A stretch of DNA of 64,000 nt from Portulaca oleracea (lineage: Eukaryota; Streptophyta; Magnoliopsida; Caryophyllales; Portulacaceae), in NCBI GenBank assembly GCA_029582165.1, contig CM055872.1, positions 51,665,195 through 51,729,194 of the forward strand, written 5' to 3'. The notes beneath the pieces were generated by a model. That model ran no database searches. It had not been told where the DNA came from and saw only the letters and a program-made list of their open reading frames with translations. Positions 57,499-64,000 of this stretch are shown in pieces (positions within the stretch are counted from its first letter, which is position 1; each line of letters begins with the position of its first letter). The translations under genes were made by a program, and so were the position numbers.

Positions 57499-58609
57499 AG
57501 AAGTTTGATTAATTTCGTGGAATTATTATTCAAATCATGCAATATAAAAACATGATGTTTGTTTTTTTACAAAATATGTACAAGTAATGGAATAAAAGAA
57601 TGAATTACATGATTAATTACAATAACGTAAATAAAGAAATCGAACCTTGCTTAAGGTGGTAGAATTGATGAATTTGTTCCCTTGAGTTGCCCCTTGACTT
57701 GAAGCCCGGATGAGATGATGTGGGTGGTGTAGAAAAAGTGGTATGTGGATGGTTATGTAGTGGTGAAGAATATGATTGAGAAAGGGATTATGGGAGATGA
57801 AAAGAAGTATAATATGGATGTGGTGTAGGAAGGTGATTTTGTGATGGAAGTGGATGATGGAAGTATAATATGGAGATGATAGGAGGATAGAATAATGATA
57901 GGAGATGAGGAGAATTTGAGAGAGTGGAAGTATAATATGGTGAAAATGAGAGTAGAGTAGTGATAGTAGTGAATAGTTGTTGATGGTGAGAGTTGATGAA
58001 ATGAAGGTGGAATGGAGGGGGTATTTATAGGTGAAGGAGTGTGGGTTTTGGAGGGAAATGGTGGGGGACATACCCCACAAATCATGCCATCAGAGACCAA
58101 AACCTAGGCGGGTTTTGGGTGGTCAAAGGGGGGGCGGCGTCAAGCACGTGGGGATATGATCATGGGATTGCATGCATGCAGATTATATTTTTTTGGCGCC
58201 AGAATCCTCAAAACCTAGGCGGGTTTTGGTATTATTAGCGCACAGATCAGTGACGTGGAGATAAACGACGTCGCTCCGCTCCTCTCTTCAAAGCTTAGGC
58301 GGGTTTTGATATTATTAGCACGCGGATCAGTGACGTGGCGCTAAACGACGTCACTCCGCTCTTCTTCTCAAAGCCTAGGCGGGTTTTGAGACTCCTGGGC
58401 CGGTGTGCGCGTCTGGGCTTGCTTCTGCATGGGCCTGCAAACAAAAGTTAAAACCCCAGTGGGTTTTAATATTTATTTGCGGCCTATTTTATTTCTCTTG
58501 GGCTCGGTTTATTAATCTTTTGGGCCCAATGACCCGTTTCACTTTGCTCATCTGTCTTGCATATTTTTGACGAGTCGGGATTATACCAGTACAAATTCCG
58601 GTGTCTACA
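57499..58609 (-). mobile_element. minus-strand LTR (gypsy-like), left side cut by the copia element
   Basis: On the minus strand it starts TGTAGACACCGGAATTTG. It has an array of CAAAACC...GGTTTTG palindromes and TGACGTGG/AACGACGTC boxes in U3. TATAAATA follows at 58029-58022, then a long CT/CATC-rich leader (57700-58010) and GCAAGGTTCGATTTC near 57640. The left end is lost at the copia 3' LTR. The superfamily is inferred from the terminal motif only. Confidence 0.7.
58097..58469 (-). promoter_or_regulatory. CAAAACC/GGTTTTG palindrome array with ACGT boxes
   Basis: Centres at 58107.5, 58218.5, 58298.5, 58378.5 and 58458.5, intervals 111, 80, 80 and 80. Each is CAAAACC-TAGGCG-GGTTTTG or close; the last is TTAAAACCCCAGTGGGTTTTAA-like. 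Between the second and fourth sites an 80-bp unit is tandemly repeated and carries GTGACGTGG and AACGACGTC, which resemble bZIP-type ACGT elements. Confidence 0.8.
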
Positions 58610-59245
58610 CCTATCTTTCTGTTGTCAGGAAGATACTATGATCCCCTCCTGGACCAGCATGCAGAAGGTCCGAAACATGCAGAGGGTGAAGAGCTATTGT
58701 TCAGCTTCATACCCCTTGTATCGAATGATCGTAGAGTGCTGCAATTCTTTGATGCCAACCTGGTAAGTCACACATCTTGAACTTTATTCGTCCATGCAGG
58801 TTCTTATTATCCCTTCTTCTTATGCAGCAAGCATATGCTTGTATCCACGTCTTGTTGAGAGAGGGCATTACTGCTTAGGAGTTTATCAATCGGAACTTCA
58901 AGAATGGCCAGTACCGAGGTCCTATGGCAAATCCAGAGGATAACGTTGGTGATGAACATTCTCATGTGTGCTTGCAGCGTTCTGGGAGCACTTCCATGTG
59001 GCCTCCTCGCCATTCTTCAGCCGGAGAAACTAGTAGGAGGGCCCATCGTGGAGATTTAGGAGAAGGATCGACCCTAAGGAGTGACCAAGATTTGATGGGA
59101 GGACGTCAAGCTCCTTGGGCTAGCTCTTCCAAGTCTTTAGAGGTAGGAGAAGATCTCCTCAGATACCAGAGATTATGGTGGAGGATTGCTTGGAATCAAG
59201 CGGATTCCAAGGTTCGATGGAGAGGGTGCCCAGGTCATAGGCGCC
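58610..59245 (+). pseudogene. unrecognised gene-like fragment, left part
   Basis: After the acceptor-like TTCTGTTGTCAG an open stretch reads through YYDPLLDQHAEGPKHAEGEE, LLFSFIPLVSNDRRVLQFFDANL to the donor GTAAGT at 58763. A second stretch from TATGCAG at about 58827 reads QAYACIHVLLREG, has an in-frame stop soon after, then FINRNFKNGQYRGPMANPED and a polar segment to about 59240. It looks like two exons of a decayed host gene or captured gene. I recognise no family. The reading frame needs a shift near the solo LTR. Confidence 0.45.
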
Positions 59246-60565
59246 TGATAGGGCCGCAAGCGCACGGTGTACGGAGTAGCACGTCAAGGTCGATCCCACA
59301 TGGACTCAATTGGCAATGCAGTAAACTAGTTATCTATATGATTGCTAAGCCCACAAGGTTTTAGCTTTTGGAAAGGTCTAACAACTAATCAGGACTAATA
59401 AAGCAGCGAAGTTAAACAAAGATTCAATCAAGGGAGAAAGATTTCTAGGGAAATATTAACGTAGCAACGAGTTCGATTTTTAAAACCTAGCTTGTACAAT
59501 CAAACATTCAAGAATGAATCAAGAACGATAACCATAAGAACTTTATTGCTCTTTCGATGCTAATAAAATTACCTCAATTAACCTAAATTACAACTTTTGT
59601 ATGCTTTTCAAGTTAATCAAAGTTGAAGGTCTCAAATTGGTTATCAAAAGGTTCCCTAGTCTACTATTCTTTTCTCAAATTTCACACAACTAGTTAGAAA
59701 AGTTGGTAGTCAGATTATCTTAATTCACCTTTCAGTACTTCTCAGGTTAATATCAAATCATGAGTATTCGAGCGCTCAAAGAACACACATTAACATAGAA
59801 AACACAACCTTCTATTTATTCAAGCAAGAATTCTTGTACAAACTAGAAACATTCAATCAAACTACATTGTTTCGGATTGTAAAACCCGAGAATTTAAGAA
59901 AACTACTCACTCATTGTCAAAGAAAGCATGAAACAAGTTCTAATCATCATGTCAATTCTCAAAACAAAGAAAGAACTCAAAAAGGAAGAACAAACTGTGA
60001 AGAATACATCCCGATTGAGTCTTTCGATCCCGGGGTGGAACCTTCTCTGTGAACGCTGCTACTTTCCTCTCGAATCTTGATCTTCGCCTATCTTGAATCG
60101 ATTCGATCTTGAATCTTGATTGGATGGAAGAGGAGTAGGAGGAATTTTGACTCTCTTTTTTCTCTCTTGATAACCCTAGAACAAATGGAAAATGATAGAG
60201 TGAATGAAAAAAGTTGTCGCTGCCTATCTTTTTCATTCGCGGAAACAGAACGGCGCGACCCAGCCGAGCCTGCCACGGTTCTGTTGTCATCTGTGGTGGC
60301 CTCTGGTCGTGGAGGTTTTGGTTCATTTCGTCCCAAATTCATGCCACGGTCTGGTTGTCATTTGTGGAGGCCCGTGGTGTGTCTACTCTTGCCAAAAGTT
60401 GAGAGATTGCTGGTGTTTTGGCCTCAAAATCTATAAATTTGCATCAAAAACAACAACACCAAGCGTAATAAGGAAATTGGAATATAAATAAATATTTACA
60501 ATCAAAGTTATCCCTAAATCACTATCCAAATATCCTAAAAACATAGTTACAAATAGCACTTATCA
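59246..60565 (-). mobile_element. solo LTR, 1320 bp
   Basis: On the minus strand it starts TGATAAGTGCTATTTGTAAC and ends CGGCCCTATCA, flanked by GCGCC at 59241-59245 and 60566-60570. No interior or second LTR is present. It contains CCACGG half-sites near 60279 and 60350. It splits the gene-like fragment. Confidence 0.88.
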
Positions 60566-60828
60566 GCGCCTCAATATCATCCTCATTCTATCGTCCACTA
60601 TAACCAACCCCCTGGCTATAGTCAGAATTATCCTGGCTCTGGTCCATACGTTGCGCCTTCGAGTCAGTTGTTGCTTGGGCCTTCTGGTACGCAGGATGAG
60701 TCTCAGCCCAACTCCTTTAGAGACACGATGTACCAAAGCATCTTTTGCAGTTCCGGGGCTGATGGTAGCTCCAACGGAAATTGTTAGGCATCATTGGCAA
60801 GGCTCCAATTTGTTTTGTTTTAAATTTT
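60566..60828 (+). pseudogene. unrecognised gene-like fragment, right part
   Basis: One frame stays open after the solo LTR: Gln/Pro/Ser-rich (HYNQPPGYSQNYPGSGPY, SGTQDESQPNSFRDTMYQ), ending at a TAG near 60787. It joins the left part across the target duplication in a frame reading RIPRFDGEGAQVIGAP. The composition suggests a disordered protein tail. No family is recognised. Confidence 0.4.
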
Positions 60829-63800
60829 TGTAACACCTCCAGGTTACTAATCACCAGATTAAGCTAATTCACTACTTAACCCCAATGATCAGCAGCGGAT
60901 AATTACCTGAGAGTACCACCGCCGTCCATGAACATGGACTAGGCTAAGACCCCATCACAACATACTAAAAGACTCCACCCAACCACATACTTAGACTCCA
61001 CACAAGACATCACAAACATCAGGTTATAAATCACCTAGAATTATACAACCCAAAGAAGCGTAACAACTTAACATATAAACCATACTTAACACATGTCACA
61101 AGTCCAAAATAACAACAATTTCTCATTACTTCTATCGCTTCCACTAACCGAGGCTCTTATAAACTTCAAAAAGGAGCTCCAAGATCACCTGAGTGCCCCC
61201 TAGGATGCTTTTGGGTTCCTCCCTTCGATGACTTTGCTCTTGCCTTTCCCTTGCGGCCCTAAAAGTAACAAACAACTTAAAGTGGTGAGTTTTACTCAGT
61301 ACGTATACTAATAGCGTTGAATAAAGCAAACGAAAGTAAGACTTTGATTTTATTACCCCTAGGCGCGCAACTCCATTTAATAAATAATTGAAGTAACATT
61401 TGAAAAAGAAAAGTTTAATAAATCACTTACAAGTACTCCACTTTTAGGTAAATTCCTTGCTTCACAACACAATTTTCATATAACAGGGTAACCGTCAACA
61501 GGGTAATTAAACGTGTAAATGTAACCATGATTTCACATACTAAACTTGGAAACTAGGAACACAACCACGATTATAAAGGAGCATAAATTCATACGAGTTT
61601 ATAGAAGGGTTGAATTTAGACGCTTATAAACGTAAGAGTTTACAAAGAGGAGATAACATGGGATAGTAGAACTTAACATGGGTGCCCCTACTTGCGATCA
61701 TCGGCTAAGCCTCCGTATGCGCATACCCGGACCGATCGGGAGGTCCGGATGGTGGATATTTATCCTACTGGCCAGATTTTCCTGGTGTGCATCTAAGGCA
61801 TGTAATGATTTTTCATGAGGTGCTCAGGGCACGTGAACATGGTGTGTTTTAAACACTATTTCCTTGGTGTGCTTTTATGCACATAAAGCATGGGCGGGGC
61901 TTTGTAATTTTAAACAATTCTAAATTTCTTGGAAAACCTTAACCGTAAAGATAATCTTTAATTAAAACTCAACAACAATCATGAAAAGAACTCTTCCTCA
62001 AGTGAAGTTAGCCTAAACAAGGGCTTCTTAAGAGATAAAACCCTTAATTTTTGTATTCGATTGAAATTTAGAAGCTTACGATGTAAAGGGGATTTCCCTC
62101 TTTAATTTCATAAAACAACACTAGTTTTTAAAGCATGAATTTCGCTTCAAGATCCAAAATCTTACTAATAAGGAATATATTTCTCGTGGATATGTAAAAT
62201 AGTAAAACTTTCAGCTTGTACGCATATGTCTATAAGAATCATTTCGGCGCATAATTAAGGTAATACGAGGATAAATAAATTAAATACATGTCTAGCATAA
62301 CAGCTAAGTAGTACACGTACCTGAGAACGAAACTACCAACGAGCAAGGACTTGAACAATGCACGAGCAACGATCACTTGAGCGAAATCCTAGAGAGAGGA
62401 AGGATATTAGAGTTAGACTTTCTCATCCAGTTAGGAGAAGGGTGATGAATTCTTAAAGAACAAATCCGGTTCATAAATTAAAAGAATTTCCTACATTTAC
62501 AAAGAGAAAGGTAACTACTGCTATAGATGTCGGATTGCCACATAAGAGTACTTTTTGGAAAGCTTAGAACGCGCCCTACAACTTCATAGTTAACATCGGA
62601 AGCTAAAGACATGATTACAGGGGTCAAGACACTTAATTACACAATCTGCCCAGAATTTGCACAAGCCGAGTATCGTTTTTCGGAACGCGATGTCTTGAGC
62701 TACACTACTCGGTTTTGGGCCTATAAGCTGTCTACGGAAAGCTTAAGAATCAAACTTTCACTTAACATTTTACAACACATGATTTAAGCTTGGGAAAATG
62801 CCTAGTTTTAACCCAACACACGAGCAGCCACTAACATTCTAATTCTGGAAAAATTCCAGAATTTCTGTCCCTCAAACAAACACTTATAACTTGCTCAATC
62901 GACGTCATATGGACGCAAACTATACCATTCCGGAAAGCTTAAACAATCCTCTAAAACTTTCATGTTTAGACCCGATGCCATATCAAACTTCAACTAGACG
63001 AAAAATAGCCATTTTCATTCTGCCGTCACTAAAATTTCATATTCGTATCATTTTACGGTTTTGATCATAATTTCTAAAATACTCATCGAAAAGTCAATCC
63101 GTAAAAACCGGGTGTTAGCTAACACTCTTGTCCATCTAATTATACCCTAAAATCACCAAGAATTCTGTTCTTTATTTCCTGGAAAACACCAAACCAACCA
63201 GAATGCACCTATATGTTCAAAACTCACATGCATGCCCATATCTTTGTGATTTAGCCAAGGATCCTTCATAAACTATTATGGTATCACCATATACCCAGAA
63301 AGCTCAGCCTTAAAATGGTCAAGAGAACATCAAATACATCTCCTTTTTACTCATGCATCCTCACATCCACATTCACATTCACACTCTAGCACCAATTCTC
63401 ACATGCAACACCACAACACTCTTTTTAATCCCCATTTCACATAATCTATGAACATACATCTTGAATACACTTTTCCATATCACCACAGAGAATTAAACTT
63501 CTAAAACTACATGCATGCTTATTTTTACAAGGGAAACACTTGAAACAGCCAAAACAACAAGTATTTAGCATGAACTCACCACTTCCTTTCTTCCACTTTG
63601 AAGACCTCCTTACTTTCCTCGAAGAACTCTAAAATTCCCACACTATATTCTGAAATTTACCCCATTTAGACAAAGAAAATCAGATTTGATTCATAGAAAT
63701 TCTTAAAGATTTGAAGAGGAGAGTTGAGATGGAAGGATTTACACTTGGATGGAAAGAGAACAAGAGCACAAGAGAGCAAGGTAGAGCGACGACCGGCCGG

Positions 63801-64000
63801 CGGTGGTCGGAGGTGGTGCCGGCGACGCTCTGGCGGCGGCGGCGGTCACGGCTGGCAGTGGTGGTCGGCGGTTGTGGGGGAGGAAGGCCAGAGGACACTC
63901 ACTTGAATAAGAACAATGGAGAGAGAGAGTTTGAAAATGTTTAACCCTTCACACTACCTCTTCCTCCCTACTATATATAATATCAACTTTAAAAAAAACC
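60829..64000 (-). mobile_element. second giant LTR-like unit, truncated by the window end
   Basis: Starts TGTAACACCTCCAGG and shares with the start of 23661-31393 the motifs CAGCGGA, ACCGYCGTYCAT and CATGGAC. A stretch with AGTGGTGAGTTTTACTCAGTACG (61280-61305) and a GC-rich coding-like GCCGGCG region near 63800 parallel the other copy (26330 and 30750). No gag-pol is seen in 3.2 kb. Reading frames at 63680-63944 lie in this GC-rich leader-like block and are not accepted as genes. Confidence 0.6.

Noticed and set aside
57613..58100. Two overlapping minus-strand frames of 115-155 codons
   Set aside because: They read the CT/CAT-rich leader of the minus-strand LTR; composition is His/Ser/Ile-rich with no domain.
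60260..60390. Phased palindrome array in the 59246-60565 solo LTR
   Set aside because: Only two clear CACGG half-sites (60279 and 60350); other apparent dyads are too degenerate to count.
60088..60491. Several overlapping frames on both strands
   Set aside because: All lie inside the 59246-60565 solo LTR in a GC-richer block; no domain, and frames conflict.
63680..63944. Three overlapping Arg/Gly-rich frames
   Set aside because: They read a GCC/GGC-rich leader-like block of the giant LTR unit; no consistent frame between its two copies.

Overview
This window reads as nuclear DNA of a flowering plant, almost certainly a eudicot. It is AT-rich, has intron-containing genes with canonical GT/AG splice sites, and is packed with plant-type transposable elements: Ty3/gypsy, Ty1/copia, a Cassandra TRIM, L1-type LINEs, PIF/Harbinger, hAT, MULE-like MITEs and Helitrons. 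I see only two credible host genes. One is a YebC/TACO1-type gene on the minus strand at the left edge (five exons visible, 3' end outside the window). The other is a complete five-exon DUF810/MUN-type gene on the plus strand (33045-40368, 983 codons). They are transcribed divergently. From memory, their closest Arabidopsis relatives (At2g25830 and At2g25800) are also near neighbours, so the pair looks like conserved microsynteny pushed apart by about 28 kb of transposons.

Layout. 1-4737: YebC-like gene, with a three-element nest of DNA transposons in its third intron. 4738-7983: AT-rich intergenic DNA with a probable Helitron end. 7984-10003: a MITE carrying a PIF/Harbinger element, which itself carries another MITE. 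10304-11783: a MULE-type MITE, a decayed gypsy fragment and a hAT element. About 11990-17455: a decayed L1-type LINE. 17520-31759: a 14 kb nest (hAT-like ends; tandem repeat hit by a second LINE; a 3.4 kb LTR unit hit by a PIF element and a Helitron; the PIF element hit by another Helitron). 32136-32425: MITE. 33045-40368: DUF810 gene, with an LTR-like insertion and a Cassandra solo LTR in intron 2. About 41660-49900: an LTR of the same family as the one in intron 2, in opposite orientation, split by a 7.55 kb gypsy element with both LTRs, PBS, PPT and target-site duplication. About 49900-57498: degraded copia DNA ending in a 3' LTR. 57499-58609: a minus-strand LTR. 58610-60828: an unrecognised gene-like fragment split by a solo LTR. 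60829-64000: start of another giant LTR-like unit.

The most unusual signal is regulatory. At least four different LTRs carry arrays of short perfect or near-perfect palindromes just upstream of their TATA-like boxes. In three of them the centres are 20-21, 31 or 50-51 bp apart, close to whole turns of the DNA helix. Outer arms differ from site to site but stay self-complementary. I know of no described system that matches this. It needs a genome-wide and functional check. Exon joins, TSDs and repeat boundaries were read by eye; no alignment or database search was run.
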